NCBI RefSeq assembly: GCF_033597815.2
Contig: NZ_CP166245.1
Span: 1,674,001 to 1,738,000, forward strand
From: Staphylococcus sp. KG4-3
GTDB taxonomy: Bacteria; Bacillota; Bacilli; Staphylococcales; Staphylococcaceae
DNA: 64,000 nt
Reading direction: 5' to 3'
Shown: positions 40,026 to 50,328 of the stretch, piece after piece
Layout of the letters: each line of letters starts with the position of its first letter
Numbering within the stretch: the first letter of the stretch is position 1
Notes under the pieces: generated by a model
Told to the model about the DNA's origin: nothing
Seen by the model: only the letters and a program-made list of their open reading frames with translations
Databases searched by the model: none
Program-made: the position numbers and the translations under genes

Positions 40026-40252
40026 TTCAATAACCTCATTTATTTTGAACAGTTTCTATCATATTATAACTTTTTATAACTAAAAATGCGATGTAACAAA
40101 CCAAATAAAATAATTTATATCGATTTAAGTAAAAAAATTTCCTTAAAATTATATATAACAGCTTTATTAATAATTTTAATATGTTAAATCCAATATTTTA
40201 GTTGGCTTTATCAATGAACTTTTATTAGAATGGAGTTAAGGAGGGATGAACA

Positions 40253-40666
40253 ATGTTCAAAAATATATTACTTGGTGTTGATACAACACTTAAAAATGAA
40301 AAAGCACTTGATGAAGTTTCAAAATTAGCAGGAGAAGGTACAAAGGTTACAATTTTAAATGCAATTAGCGAACAGGATGCACAAGCATCAATCAAATCTG
40401 GTGTTCATTTAGATAAACTCGTAGAAAAACGTAGCGAAGGTCTCGAGAGTACACGTAACGCTTTAAAAGAATACGATATTGAGTATGACGAAATCATAGT
40501 CCGCGGGAATGCCAAAGAGCAATTAGTCAGAGAAGCTAACAGTGGTAAATACGAAATTGTTGTACTTAGTAACCGAAAAGCTGAAGATAAGAAAAAGTTT
40601 GTCTTAGGCAGTGTAAGTCATAAGGTTGCTAAAAGAGCACGCATCCCTGTATTAATAGTAAAGTAA
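40253..40666 (+). CDS. Universal stress protein, UspA family
   Basis: A 137-residue single Usp domain. It starts MFKNILLGVDTTLKNEKAL and ends with the nucleotide-binding KKKFVLGSVSHKVAKRA. Role is generally linked to survival under starvation or low oxygen. Strong AAGGAGGG site; followed by a good terminator. It is a divergent, smaller relative of the Usp protein at 44699. Confidence 0.92.
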   Translation: MFKNILLGVDTTLKNEKALDEVSKLAGEGTKVTILNAISEQDAQASIKSGVHLDKLVEKRSEGLESTRNALKEYDIEYDEIIVRGNAKEQLVREANSGKYEIVVLSNRKAEDKKKFVLGSVSHKVAKRARIPVLIVK

Positions 40667-40671
40667 TTATA

Positions 40672-40707
40672 AAAAGCCTGAAGTTCTATAAAGTACTTCA
40701 GGCTTTT
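40672..40707. terminator. Bidirectional terminator between Usp and UPF0173 genes
   Basis: AAAAGCCTGAAGT pairs with ACTTCAGGCTTTT, a 13-bp perfect stem with a 9-base loop, between convergent genes. Confidence 0.92.
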
Positions 40708-40739
40708 CTATATAAATTAGCTTATATTTTATATCATAT

Positions 40740-41429
40740 TTAAAATTTTACTGCTTCTCCTGGTTTCAATATTTGAACCTCTCCTGTTGCGACAGCCTCT
40801 TTAAATGCATTAGGATCTTGTTCAATAAGTTCAAACGTATCATAGTGCACTGGCACTGTAATTTTAGGTTTAATAAAAGTATTTATTGCATAACTCGCGT
40901 CGTCTATACCCATTGTGAAATTATCACCAATTGGAATAAAACATACATCCACAGGATGACGGTCAGCAATTAATTTCATATCGCTAAATAACCCTGTATC
41001 TCCAGTATGATAAATCGTTTTGCCTTCAGCTTCTATAATAACTCCCATTGGCATACCTAAATATACTGGCACCCCATTATCATCTGTTAAACTTGAACTA
41101 TGAAATGCTTGTACAAATTTTACACTTCCGAAGTCTAACTCTGCTTTCCCACCTATATTCATCGGTCTAACATGCTCTACATTATGATATGTAGTCAAAT
41201 AATCTCCTAATTCTGCAGACCCAATAACCGTTGCATGGTTTCTATTAGCAAGTTCAATTGTGTCACCAAAATGGTCACCATGGCCATGCGTCAAAATGAT
41301 ATAGTCAACTTCCAATGTCGATGCATCTAAATCTGACATACCGTTACCCGTTATAAATGGATCTACGATAACCTTCTTACCATTCGCCTCGAAATATATT
41401 GTTGATTGTCCATGAAATGAAAGTTTCAT
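40740..41429 (-). CDS. UPF0173 metal-dependent hydrolase (YtkL-like)
   Basis: A metallo-beta-lactamase fold protein with the metal motif [11 protein letters not shown] and the later [10 protein letters not shown]. The ATG at 41427-41429 ([10 protein letters not shown]) lies about ten bases after GGGAGG; an ATG further upstream is fused to that site. 229 residues. The physiological substrate is unknown across the family. Confidence 0.92.
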   Translation of the reverse strand: MKLSFHGQSTIYFEANGKKVIVDPFITGNGMSDLDASTLEVDYIILTHGHGDHFGDTIELANRNHATVIGSAELGDYLTTYHNVEHVRPMNIGGKAELDFGSVKFVQAFHSSSLTDDNGVPVYLGMPMGVIIEAEGKTIYHTGDTGLFSDMKLIADRHPVDVCFIPIGDNFTMGIDDASYAINTFIKPKITVPVHYDTFELIEQDPNAFKEAVATGEVQILKPGEAVKF

Positions 41430-41639
41430 TATTTTAATTCCTCCCATAAATCTATTTACATTACTTATACCACGATATCACTCTCATATAACACACTAAT
41501 TAATTTTAAATAGTTATGAGGTATATTAAATTAATACATAAACTGATGAAATATGAATGTTATAATATTTAACTTTTGAATTCCTCTATGAAGTGGCATA
41601 AAATTAAAATGATTATAATTTTAGGAGGACGAACAAAAA

Positions 41640-42692
41640 ATGAAATTAGAACAGATTACTAAAGAATTACAAACACAACAAGCTGACGCAGCTTGGATTA
41701 CGACACCACTGAACATATTTTATTTCACAGGTTACTTAAGTGATCCTCACGAACGTTTACTAGCTTTATTAATTAAAGCTAACGGAGAGCAAATTTTATT
41801 TTGCCCACAATTAGAAATGGAAGATGTTAAAAATTCGCCGTTTGAAGGAGAAATTATTGGCTATTTGGACACAGAAAATGGTTTAGATAAATACCCACTT
41901 AAAATCAATAAATTACTTGTTGAAGCGGAACACTTAACACTTCATCGTCAACGTGCGCTTATAGATGCATTTGGAGTTCAACAATTCGGTGATATCGACC
42001 AAACAATTAAAGAATTACGAAATGTTAAAAGCGAACATGAAATCGCTACTATTAAAAAAGCGTGTGAACTCGCAGATAAATGTATTGAAATTGGTGTAGC
42101 ATTTTTAGAAGAAGGTGTCACAGAACGACAAGTTGTTAACCATATAGAAAATGAAATTAAAGCTTATGGTGTCAACGAAATGAGTTTCGATACAATGGTA
42201 TTATTTGGTGATCACGCGGCCTCTCCTCACGGCACTCCAGGTGATCGTCAACTTCAAAAAGATGAGTTTGTTTTATTTGATTTAGGCGTAATTTACGATA
42301 ATTATTGTAGTGATATGACAAGAACTGTTAGATTTGGCACACCTAGTGATGAAGCACAAGAAATTTATAATATCGTATTAAAAGCAGAACAAGAGGCTAT
42401 CGCTGCTATAAAACCTGGTGTAACAATTAAAGATGTTGATGATATTGCACGTAATATCATTAGTGATGCTGGTTATGGTGAATATTTCCCTCATAGATTA
42501 GGTCATGGTTTAGGTCTAGAAGAACATGAATATCAAGATATTTCTAGTTCAAATACAAATCAATTTGTCGCTGGTATGGTAGTTACAGTAGAGCCAGGTA
42601 TTTATGTACCTGGCGTAGCAGGTGTACGTATAGAAGACGACATTCTTGTTACCAAAGATAGACATGAAAGCTTGACTGGATACGAAAAATGA
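41640..42692 (+). CDS. Xaa-Pro dipeptidase / aminopeptidase (M24 family)
   Basis: It cleaves peptides next to proline. The 350-residue protein has a creatinase-like N domain and the M24 catalytic domain. The five metal ligands are visible: Asp in [10 protein letters not shown] and SDMTRT, His in HRLGHGLGL, Glu in VEPGIY and IEDD. AGGAGG site. The stop overlaps the start of cutC by 4 bases (ATGA). Confidence 0.94.
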   Translation: MKLEQITKELQTQQADAAWITTPLNIFYFTGYLSDPHERLLALLIKANGEQILFCPQLEMEDVKNSPFEGEIIGYLDTENGLDKYPLKINKLLVEAEHLTLHRQRALIDAFGVQQFGDIDQTIKELRNVKSEHEIATIKKACELADKCIEIGVAFLEEGVTERQVVNHIENEIKAYGVNEMSFDTMVLFGDHAASPHGTPGDRQLQKDEFVLFDLGVIYDNYCSDMTRTVRFGTPSDEAQEIYNIVLKAEQEAIAAIKPGVTIKDVDDIARNIISDAGYGEYFPHRLGHGLGLEEHEYQDISSSNTNQFVAGMVVTVEPGIYVPGVAGVRIEDDILVTKDRHESLTGYEK

Positions 42693-43318
42693 TTAAAGAA
42701 GCAGTAGTTGAAACAATTCAGCAAGTCGAACATGCGATAAGTAACGGGGCGAATCGTATTGAACTATGTGACAACTTAACTGTTGGGGGCACAACGCCAA
42801 GTGTTGGTATGGTCGAAATTGCTACAGAAATATGTCACGCAAATCACGTAGAAATAGCAGTAATGATTCGACCACGCGGCGGAGATTTTGTCTATAATCT
42901 ATATGACTTTGAAATTATGCAACGAGATATCAAGACACTAAAACAATTTAATGTTGATTATTTTGTATTTGGCTGTCTGACGCAAGATGCAGTTTTAAAT
43001 GAATGGCAAATGAAAACATTAAAACAACTTGCTGACTCTATTCCTGTTGTTTGTCATATGGCATTCGACGAAATTCATCAGCATGGTCAAATTAAAGCGC
43101 TACACCAATTAATTGACCTTAAATTCACTAGATTGCTAACACATGGTGGTGCTAGTGACACTGATATCTTTGATAATTTAAATCATCTAGGTAAATTAGT
43201 CGTTAATTCAGGCGGCAACATTGAAATTATGCCTGGAGGCGGATTAAATAAGGATAATTTACAAGAACTTCTTGAAGCTTTCCCTTTTCAAGAGGTACAC
43301 GGGACAAAAATCGTCTAA
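42689..43318 (+). CDS. cutC: CutC-family protein (copper homeostasis-type)
   Basis: A TIM-barrel protein of 209 residues. The family start [19 protein letters not shown] and the motifs [20 protein letters not shown] and MPGGGLN are all present. CutC was linked to copper tolerance in E. coli and Enterococcus, but its activity is not firmly known. The start overlaps the peptidase gene (ATGA), so the two are coupled. By my recollection this gene is not beside pepQ in S. aureus. Confidence 0.92.
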   Translation: MIKEAVVETIQQVEHAISNGANRIELCDNLTVGGTTPSVGMVEIATEICHANHVEIAVMIRPRGGDFVYNLYDFEIMQRDIKTLKQFNVDYFVFGCLTQDAVLNEWQMKTLKQLADSIPVVCHMAFDEIHQHGQIKALHQLIDLKFTRLLTHGGASDTDIFDNLNHLGKLVVNSGGNIEIMPGGGLNKDNLQELLEAFPFQEVHGTKIV

Positions 43319-43373
43319 ATCAATTTAAAGCTAATAAGATCAATTTTTAAATTTGGATAAAATATTTATCAAT

Positions 43374-43430
43374 AAAAAACTGGTAATGCCCATAATGCGT
43401 TAATTCACATTGGCTTACCAGTTTTTATTT
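43374..43430. terminator. Bidirectional terminator cutC / ald
   Basis: AAAAACTGGTAA pairs with TTACCAGTTTTT around a 30-base loop, between convergent genes; A and T runs flank both sides. Confidence 0.85.
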
Positions 43431-43440
43431 TTTAATATAA

Positions 43441-44556
43441 TTATTTTAATGCACTTTCAATATCGGTATATGATAATTTTAATGCTTCAGCTACGCCTTT
43501 ATTGGTAAGCTTACCATTAATTGTGTTTAAACCTAATGACAATGCTTGATTATCTTGTAATGCTTTTAAATAACCTTTTCCAGCAAGTTGTTGCGCATAA
43601 GGTAGTGTTGCATTATTCAAAGCAATCGTTGATGTACGAGGCACTGCACCAGGCATATTTGCTACTGCGTAATGTACAACACCATGTTTCTTATAAGTTG
43701 GGTCATCATGTGTAGAAATACGGTCAGTTGTTTCGAATATACCGCCTTGATCAATTGCTATATCAACTATGACTGCACCATCTCTCATTTGTTTAACCAT
43801 ATCTTCAGTTACAAGGTTTGGAGCTTTAGCGCCAGGAATTAATACTGCACCAATGACTAAATCGCTATCTTTCACACATTGCTCTATATTCAAAGGATTA
43901 GACATAATTGTGTGTACTCGACCATCAAATAAGTCTTCCAATTCTTGTAATCGTTTAGGATTAACATCTAAAATCGTAACATCTGCACCTAGTCCAAGCG
44001 CAATTTTTGCAGCATTTGTACCTGCTTGACCCCCACCGATAATTGATACGCGTCCTTTAGAAACGCCCGGTACGCCACCAAGAAGTATACCCATGCCGCC
44101 TTTATATTTTTGTAAAAATTCAGCTCCAATTTGAGCAGACATACGTCCCGCTACTTCACTCATTGGAGTTAACAATGGTAACGAACGATCTGGCAATTGC
44201 ACAGTTTCATATGCAATACCAACAACTTTATTATCCAATAAAGCTTGAGTTAACGCTGGTTCGTTCGCTAAATGTAAATAAGTAAATAAAATTAAGCCTT
44301 CTTTAAAATATTGGAACTCTTCTGCTAATGGTTCTTTAACTTTCATGACCATATCTACATTCCAAACTTCTGCTTGCTCATTAACAATTTTAGCCCCTGC
44401 TGCAGTGTAGTCCACGTCTTCAAAATATGAACCCAAACCTGCAGATTTTTCAACGATAACAGTGTGCCCTTGTTCAACAAGTGCATGTACACCACTCGGA
44501 GACAAACTCACTCTATTTTCATTATTTTTAATCTCTTTAGGGATACCTATAATCAT
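43441..44556 (-). CDS. ald: Alanine dehydrogenase
   Basis: It interconverts L-alanine and pyruvate plus ammonia with NAD+. 371 residues from the ATG at 44554-44556 ([16 protein letters not shown]), five bases after GGAGGTG; sixteen more codons upstream are open but not conserved. The NAD site is [14 protein letters not shown] and the catalytic His lies in [11 protein letters not shown]. Divergent from the Usp gene. Confidence 0.96.
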   Translation of the reverse strand: MIIGIPKEIKNNENRVSLSPSGVHALVEQGHTVIVEKSAGLGSYFEDVDYTAAGAKIVNEQAEVWNVDMVMKVKEPLAEEFQYFKEGLILFTYLHLANEPALTQALLDNKVVGIAYETVQLPDRSLPLLTPMSEVAGRMSAQIGAEFLQKYKGGMGILLGGVPGVSKGRVSIIGGGQAGTNAAKIALGLGADVTILDVNPKRLQELEDLFDGRVHTIMSNPLNIEQCVKDSDLVIGAVLIPGAKAPNLVTEDMVKQMRDGAVIVDIAIDQGGIFETTDRISTHDDPTYKKHGVVHYAVANMPGAVPRTSTIALNNATLPYAQQLAGKGYLKALQDNQALSLGLNTINGKLTNKGVAEALKLSYTDIESALK

Positions 44557-44659
44557 TTCTTCCACCTCCAAATTCATAGTAACGCGTATCCAATGAAAGC
44601 GCAATCATAGTTTAGGGTAGTTTTACAACATACAAATTGTGTTAATATTCTGTAAACGG

Positions 44660-44668
44660 TGGTATAAT
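44660..44668 (+). promoter_or_regulatory. Extended -10 promoter of the usp gene
   Basis: TGGTATAAT (TGn plus consensus TATAAT), about 30 bp before the usp start; no good -35 at 17 bp. Confidence 0.55.
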
Positions 44669-44698
44669 ATAAGTAAGAAAAATAAGGAGGTAATTACG

Positions 44699-45202
44699 AT
44701 GCTAACTTATAAAAATATTTTAATAGCAGTTGATGGATCACATGAGGCAGAGTGGGCATTTAACAAGGCTGTAGACGTAGCAAAACGTAACGATTCAAAA
44801 CTTACTGTTGTGAATGTTATTGATTCAAGAACATATTCTTCATACGAAGTATATGATGCGCAATTTACTGAGAAATCTAAAAATTTCTCTGAAGATTTAT
44901 TAAAAGGTTATAAAGAAGTCGCTACAAATGCAGGTGTTACTGATGTTGAAACACGTTTAGAGTTTGGTTCACCAAAAGCAATTATTCCTAAAAAATTAGC
45001 TGCTGATGTCGATGCAGATTTAATTATGTGTGGTACGTCTGGTTTAAATGCAGTAGAAAGATTCATTGTTGGCTCTGTGTCTGAGGCTATTGTGCGTCAT
45101 TCTCCTTGTGATGTATTAGTTGTACGTACAGAAGAACTTCCAGAAGACTTCCAACCACAAGTTGCCACTGATGAATTCAGATCACAATACCAAGCTCGTT
45201 AA
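44699..45202 (+). CDS. Universal stress protein, UspA family
   Basis: A 167-residue Usp domain with the ATP-binding pattern MCGTSGLNAVERFIVGSVS, i.e. G-x2-G-x9-G-S. The ATG at 44699-44701 follows AAGGAGG; twenty upstream codons are open but not conserved. Divergent from ald, an arrangement kept in staphylococci. Role in stationary or oxygen-limited survival is inferred from the family. Confidence 0.94.
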   Translation: MLTYKNILIAVDGSHEAEWAFNKAVDVAKRNDSKLTVVNVIDSRTYSSYEVYDAQFTEKSKNFSEDLLKGYKEVATNAGVTDVETRLEFGSPKAIIPKKLAADVDADLIMCGTSGLNAVERFIVGSVSEAIVRHSPCDVLVVRTEELPEDFQPQVATDEFRSQYQAR

Positions 45203-45253
45203 GTCGATACGAATAATGAATGATATTATTCATTTAAAACATAATAAGGTTTT

Positions 45254-45304
45254 AAGCAGGATGTTTTGTTCATATTAGCTGGGCATTTTATCCTGCTTTT
45301 TATG
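45254..45304 (+). terminator. Terminator of the usp gene
   Basis: AAGCAGGAT pairs with ATCCTGCTT across a 27-base loop and is followed by TTTATG. Confidence 0.75.
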
Positions 45305-45440
45305 TCTTAATTTATTAGCGTTAAATAATGAATATTTTTAAAACTCTCACTTTTACAACATTGTTATCCAAAATTCAAGTATCCTTCACAATCATAACTT
45401 ATCCTTTAATTAGTAAGCATATGAAAGGAGCATAACAGTT

Positions 45441-46619
45441 ATGCAACTAGTCACAAAAATTACCTTCATTACATTACTGGCTATTGTAATGATAAATATG
45501 ATATCACTTAATGCATTCACAACAAGTGCAAAGGACGTTACGCCACACTCTCATCAAGTTGATAAGCTAAGACTTATAGACAATAAAACAATACCACATG
45601 AACAAACATATAATAAAACTAAAGTCGGTGGTATATCAGGTATTACATATAATCCAAAATCTAATAAGTGGTATCTCCTTAGTGACGACCGTTCGGAACA
45701 TAGCCCTTCCAGATTTTATGAAGCGAATTTAAATTATAATCTTCGTCAGTTTAATAACATAAATATTAAAAATGTTAATAACTTAAAACAGCCAAATGGT
45801 AATAATTATATAAGTAAAAAACAATTTAATAATAAATCAAAGGATATTGTGGCGGACCCAGAATCAATCCGTTTTGATCCTTTGACGAACAATATTTTAT
45901 ATACAAGTGAAGGTGATCGAAATTTAGGATTAAATCCATTTATCAGGTTTAGTAATTTAAACGGTACCTTTATTTCTGAATTGCCTATTAACGAATCATT
46001 AAAAATGGATACTCAATCAAAAAAAGGATTTCGTAATAATCTAGCCATTGAAGGCAGTACTTTTTCAGTTGATGGCACATCTATATGGACATCTATGGAA
46101 GCACCAGTAATACAAGACGGACCTGTTCCTACAGCCGATTCAGGCGCCCTATCACGCATCACACAATATGATCGCAGAGGTAACGTATTATCAGAATATG
46201 CCTATCCAATCGATTCAGTGCCACATGTAGGAGACAACACTAAAACAGCAGAAAACGGCGTTTCTGAAATGTTAGCCATTAATAAACATGAATTTTTAAC
46301 ATTAGAAAGAGCTAGTGTTCAGTCATCAGATGGTTCATTTAATAACTATGTACGGATTTATAAAATAGATGTTAATCATGCATCTGACATAAAAGATACA
46401 AAGACTTTGCAAAATGCTAAAGTAAAACCTGTTAAAAAGAAATTAGTTGCTAATTTAAACAATGAGCAATTAGATAAAGTAGATAATATCGAAGGTATGA
46501 CATTTGGAAAAAAACTAGCAAACGGTAATGATTCACTTGTAGTTGTATCAGATAATAACTTCAATAAATCACAAATATCACAATTCATTGTATTTGAAGT
46601 AATAAACAACAAGACGTAA
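45441..46619 (+). CDS. Exported esterase-like / phytase-like beta-propeller protein
   Basis: The N-terminus is a signal peptide (charged start, hydrophobic residues about 7-27, likely cut after TTSA at 30). The mature part has the marks of the esterase-like-activity-of-phytase family: VGGISGITYNPKSNKWYLLSDD, ADPESIRFDP and NGVSEMLAINKHEFLTLERA. It has no LPXTG motif or membrane anchor, so it is probably secreted. Substrate unknown. It stands alone with an AAAGGAG site. The function is inferred from family resemblance only. Confidence 0.82.
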   Translation: MQLVTKITFITLLAIVMINMISLNAFTTSAKDVTPHSHQVDKLRLIDNKTIPHEQTYNKTKVGGISGITYNPKSNKWYLLSDDRSEHSPSRFYEANLNYNLRQFNNINIKNVNNLKQPNGNNYISKKQFNNKSKDIVADPESIRFDPLTNNILYTSEGDRNLGLNPFIRFSNLNGTFISELPINESLKMDTQSKKGFRNNLAIEGSTFSVDGTSIWTSMEAPVIQDGPVPTADSGALSRITQYDRRGNVLSEYAYPIDSVPHVGDNTKTAENGVSEMLAINKHEFLTLERASVQSSDGSFNNYVRIYKIDVNHASDIKDTKTLQNAKVKPVKKKLVANLNNEQLDKVDNIEGMTFGKKLANGNDSLVVVSDNNFNKSQISQFIVFEVINNKT

Positions 46620-46652
46620 TTTCAACACTACAACATAGATTATTATTCACAA

Positions 46653-46710
46653 AAAGCACCACGAGCAATCTCATGCTATGCATAAGGTTCCCGCGGTGCT
46701 TTAATTTTTA
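46653..46710. terminator. Bidirectional terminator between the exported protein and ackA
   Basis: AAAGCACCACGAG pairs with CCCGCGGTGCTTT (two G-U pairs on one strand) around a 26-base loop, followed by TAATTTTTA. Confidence 0.8.
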
Positions 46711-46790
46711 ATGCTCGCTTATAAGATACAATATTTGTATCTTAATCAGATCTATTTAGTCTTACATCTAATATTCTATCTTTATAAATA

Positions 46791-47990
46791 TTATTTAACG
46801 TCACCAAATTCAACTACATCACGTGCGATCATAACTTCTTCATTTGTTGGGATAACGATTACTTTAACTGGTGAATGTGGGTAGTTAATAAATCCTTCTT
46901 CACCGTGAATCGCTTCATTTTTCTTAGCATCCCAATAAACGCCCATAAATTCTAGGCCTTCTAATACTTTCGCTCTAACTGGATCTGAGTTTTCACCAAC
47001 ACCAGCTGTAAATACAATCACGTCTACACCATGCATACGCGTTGCATATGAACCAATATATTTATGAATACGAGAAGCAAATACATCAAGTGCTAATTGC
47101 GCTCTTTCTTTACCTTCTTTAGCTTCATCAATAATATCTCTTAAATCACTAGAAGTACCTGAAATACCTAATAAACCAGATTCTTTATTTAAAGTGTTTA
47201 AGACTTCTTCAGCATTTTTACCAGTTTTCTCCATGATGAATGGAATTAATGCTGGGTCAATATTACCTGAACGTGTTCCCATTGTCACACCTGCTAATGG
47301 CGTGAAGCCCATAGAAGTATCTACAGATTCACCACCATCAATAGCGGCAATAGAAGCACCATTACCAATATGACATGAAATAATACGTAACTCTTCAATA
47401 GGCTTACCTAAGATTTCTGAAGCACGTTGAGATACATATTTGTGGCTCGTACCATGGAAACCATATTTACGAATTCCGAAATCTTCGTAATATTGATACG
47501 GTAAACTATATAGATAAGATTTCTCTGGCATAGTTTGATGGAATGAAGTATCAAACACAGCAACATGAGGTATCTCAGGAAGTAACTTACGGAATGCACG
47601 AATTCCCATTAAGTTAGCAGGATTGTGCAATGGTGCAAGCTCACTTAACGATTCAATTTGTTTTTCAACTTCATCATCTACGTAAGTTGATGATGGGAAT
47701 ATTTCTCCTCCATGAACGACACGATGGCCAGTACCATCAATATCATAAATACTTTCAATAATACCATGTTCTTTAAAACTTTCTAACATAATATTAACTG
47801 CATCTTCATGGTTTTCAATGTCTTTTGTTTCAGTTACTTTTTCCCCGTTCACTTCAATAGTGAAGATAGAATTTTTTAATCCAATACGTTCAATAAGTCC
47901 CTTAGTTACAATTTTCTCTTCCGGCATTTCAATAAGTTGAAATTTCAAAGATGAACTACCAGCGTTAATGGCCAAAATTAATTTTGACAT
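46791..47990 (-). CDS. ackA: Acetate kinase
   Basis: It converts acetyl phosphate and ADP to acetate and ATP during overflow metabolism. 399 residues from the ATG at 47988-47990 ([19 protein letters not shown]); an ATG two codons earlier is equally near the GGAGG site, and a frame open from 48029 lacks any site. ATP/phosphate motifs include [13 protein letters not shown] and FTAGVGENS. It follows the methyltransferase gene. Confidence 0.96.
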   Translation of the reverse strand: MSKLILAINAGSSSLKFQLIEMPEEKIVTKGLIERIGLKNSIFTIEVNGEKVTETKDIENHEDAVNIMLESFKEHGIIESIYDIDGTGHRVVHGGEIFPSSTYVDDEVEKQIESLSELAPLHNPANLMGIRAFRKLLPEIPHVAVFDTSFHQTMPEKSYLYSLPYQYYEDFGIRKYGFHGTSHKYVSQRASEILGKPIEELRIISCHIGNGASIAAIDGGESVDTSMGFTPLAGVTMGTRSGNIDPALIPFIMEKTGKNAEEVLNTLNKESGLLGISGTSSDLRDIIDEAKEGKERAQLALDVFASRIHKYIGSYATRMHGVDVIVFTAGVGENSDPVRAKVLEGLEFMGVYWDAKKNEAIHGEEGFINYPHSPVKVIVIPTNEEVMIARDVVEFGDVK

Positions 47991-48074
47991 AAGCATAATG
48001 CCTCCATTTTTTAAGTTTTTAATATCCATATCTATTTAATCATTAATACAGTTCAAATACAAGAATATTACAGC

Positions 48075-49022
48075 TTAATTTTCAGGGTGATTTTCTTGCA
48101 TCCATGCATTTAAATCTTGTAAAAATCCTTGGAATTGTTGTGGGCTTTTGAAATCGGGAATATTTGCTAGTAAAACTTCTACAGATTTGGTTACATTCGT
48201 TTCTTTTTTCTGTAATACAAGTATAGATTTACGGGCTTTTTCATTTTTAAATAATGTCGCTGGTAAATTTAAAAAAGCTTGCATTTCTGTTTCTGTAGCA
48301 ATGAAATTTTGTAACTGTTTCACATTTTCGCCTTCGAAAATATTGCTTGGTACAACTAAAAAAGCATAACCAGATGGTTTCATTGCTGTAATAGCTTGTT
48401 CGATGAGTAAGAAATGTGAATAACTATGCCCTTCTTCAAAACCAAGTGCCATTTCTTTACTTCTATCATCTACCGGATAATACCCAATCGGTAAATCACC
48501 AATAACAACGTCAGCATCTTCAAACGGTAACGGCATAATAGCATCTTGTGGATATACGTCAAATGGAATTTCTAAGAAATTAGCTAAATGTACACTTACT
48601 CTAGATAATACTGGATCGACCTCTACCAAATGATGCATTAACGTATGATCAGAAAGTACTTCATGAACAGAGGCGCTTAAATGTCCTGCTCCACTAGCAA
48701 GATCAGCGATATGCATGGCTTCACTATTTTTCAAGAAACGCTCAGATAGAAAACCTAGGATTAGACCTATAGAATCTGGTGTAATTTGATGATTTGCTTG
48801 TATATCTTCATTTTGCATCAAACTTAAATAAGCAAACTGAAATGCTTTTCTTCTATCTTGCAAAGTAGCTTGTTCTAACAAGTCTCTTTTATTCGTATAA
48901 ACATGCTCCATTGCTAGTCCTAAATTCTCAATAAAACTTTGCCCATTATCTTCATTTAACGATTTAGCTTTTTCATCTAATGTCTGGAATAACTTCTCCA
49001 TTACTGTTTCTTCTTGTGTCAT
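48075..49022 (-). CDS. Class I SAM-dependent methyltransferase (YtxK-like)
   Basis: A 315-residue protein with a SAM-binding motif IADLASGAGHLSASV and the adenine-methylase-like DVVIGDLPIGYYP (a variant of N/D-P-P-Y). This resembles the N6-adenine DNA methyltransferase fold, but no restriction or target-recognition gene lies nearby, and the B. subtilis orthologue YtxK also sits next to ackA. Target unknown. A second ATG at codon 8 is possible. An unusual hairpin abuts its ribosome binding site. Confidence 0.87.
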   Translation of the reverse strand: MTQEETVMEKLFQTLDEKAKSLNEDNGQSFIENLGLAMEHVYTNKRDLLEQATLQDRRKAFQFAYLSLMQNEDIQANHQITPDSIGLILGFLSERFLKNSEAMHIADLASGAGHLSASVHEVLSDHTLMHHLVEVDPVLSRVSVHLANFLEIPFDVYPQDAIMPLPFEDADVVIGDLPIGYYPVDDRSKEMALGFEEGHSYSHFLLIEQAITAMKPSGYAFLVVPSNIFEGENVKQLQNFIATETEMQAFLNLPATLFKNEKARKSILVLQKKETNVTKSVEVLLANIPDFKSPQQFQGFLQDLNAWMQENHPEN

Positions 49023-49036
49023 TTAATAGTCCTTTC

Positions 49037-49112
49037 TAAAAAAACTGTCCATAATTTAATTGAAATCAAGTTAGCTTTAACTAACTTATTTTACCAAATA
49101 ATTATGGACAGT
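49037..49112 (-). terminator. Strong hairpin directly before the methyltransferase start
   Basis: On the minus strand ACTGTCCATAATT pairs with AATTATGGACAGT (apart from an added A) and is followed by TTTTTTTAG. An inner hairpin AAGTTAG / CTAACTT fills the loop. The T run ends about 15 bases before the ATG. It may end tpx transcription or act as an attenuator. Confidence 0.8.
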
Positions 49113-49191
49113 AAATTTTATAATGTCAATGATACTGTTTTTCTGTGTAACAATATTTTAACATATGATATTTTTATTAAAACTAATCAAA

Positions 49192-49686
49192 TTAAATGCT
49201 ACGGTAAGCTTCTAAAGCAGCATCGAAATCTGGGAAATCTGTACCCTCTGAAACAATTTCAGTATATACAACTTTATTATTTTTATCTAAGACAAAAACT
49301 GAACGTGCAAGCAAACGTAATTCTTCCATCACAACGCCATAGCTTTTACCAAAAGATAAATCTTTGTGATCACTTAATGTAATAACATTATCTAATCCGT
49401 TTGAGGCACACCATCTTTTTTGTGCAAATGGTAAATCAACAGAAACAGTTAATACAACGCCGTCTTCTTTTGAAGCTTCTTCATTGAATTTACGTGTTTG
49501 TTGATCGCAAACACCAGTATCTATAGATGGTACAACACTAATAAGTTTTTTCTGACCATCGTAAGTTGATAAGTTTACTTCATTTAAATCATTATCTAAT
49601 ACAGCGAAATCCGGTGCAGTTTCTCCTTTTTTCACTTGTGAACCTAATAAAGTAATTGGATCTTGCTTGAATGTAATTTGCGCCAT
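49192..49686 (-). CDS. tpx: Thiol peroxidase (atypical 2-Cys peroxiredoxin)
   Basis: It reduces peroxides with thioredoxin. 164 residues. The peroxidatic Cys60 is in [16 protein letters not shown]; the resolving cysteine is Cys93 in RWCASNG. AGGAGG site. Monocistronic by its flanking hairpin. Confidence 0.97.
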   Translation of the reverse strand: MAQITFKQDPITLLGSQVKKGETAPDFAVLDNDLNEVNLSTYDGQKKLISVVPSIDTGVCDQQTRKFNEEASKEDGVVLTVSVDLPFAQKRWCASNGLDNVITLSDHKDLSFGKSYGVVMEELRLLARSVFVLDKNNKVVYTEIVSEGTDFPDFDAALEAYRSI

Positions 49687-49777
49687 TAGAACGCCTCCTA
49701 AATTAAAAGTGTTTACTTTGTAATTATAACTGTTTGTGTTTCTGAAATAAACTATTCAACTTATAAATTGTGTTAAA

Positions 49778-50320
49778 CTACTTCAAATAAAACAATTTAT
49801 CTAATTTATTTTTTATAACGACTGTATCTGCAAAATAATCGTGAATACCTCTATGTTTGTTCGTAAATATAACTACCAAGTATGGTAAATTCATAAATAC
49901 ACCACTAATAATACGACCTATCCACTCTCTAAATAATACATCTTGCCAAGTCAAACGTTGTCTGTCTATACGCTCAACCCTTACATTACATATCATTTTT
50001 CCTAATGTTTGTTTAAAGTACTTCGTAAGTAGTACAAAATACAAGTAAAATACTAATGCATTTAGCAAGTGTCCAACACTAAAATAATCAATCCACAATT
50101 TTAAAGAATCAATGTTTGTAAAATGATAAATAGGTTTCAAAATAAAACTCTCTACACCAAAAATAATTAGTAAATCTATGATAAATGCGCAAAATCTTAT
50201 TCCAAATCCTGCATATAATGCTTTAGCTATTTGTTCGTGGTAAAGATCACTTGTTTCAACTTGCTTGTCGTCATTACTTATTTTCTCATTATCTCTATAT
50301 TCATTTTGTACATTTTCCAT
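49778..50320 (-). CDS. RDD-family membrane protein
   Basis: About 180 residues with an acidic soluble N-terminus (1-35) and three to four membrane segments. The RDD signature is present as GFGIRFCAFIIDLLIIFG and TLGKMICNVRVERID. The family is thought to transport small molecules or ions, without a firm substrate. The ATG at 50318-50320 lies 9 bases after the sppA stop, with an AGG site; the two are co-transcribed. Confidence 0.86.
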   Translation of the reverse strand: MENVQNEYRDNEKISNDDKQVETSDLYHEQIAKALYAGFGIRFCAFIIDLLIIFGVESFILKPIYHFTNIDSLKLWIDYFSVGHLLNALVFYLYFVLLTKYFKQTLGKMICNVRVERIDRQRLTWQDVLFREWIGRIISGVFMNLPYLVVIFTNKHRGIHDYFADTVVIKNKLDKLFYLK

Positions 50321-50328
50321 TGTCACAC

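Noticed and set aside
44557..44698. A Rex-type or CodY-type operator between ald and usp
   Set aside because: TTGTGTTAATATTCTGTAA has only one good half-site for Rex and four mismatches to the CodY box.
48075..49022. Restriction-modification system
   Set aside because: The methyltransferase has no restriction or specificity gene near it and its neighbour ackA is a conserved housekeeping gene.
49700..49740. PerR box upstream of tpx
   Set aside because: The best candidate has about five mismatches to the 15-bp consensus.
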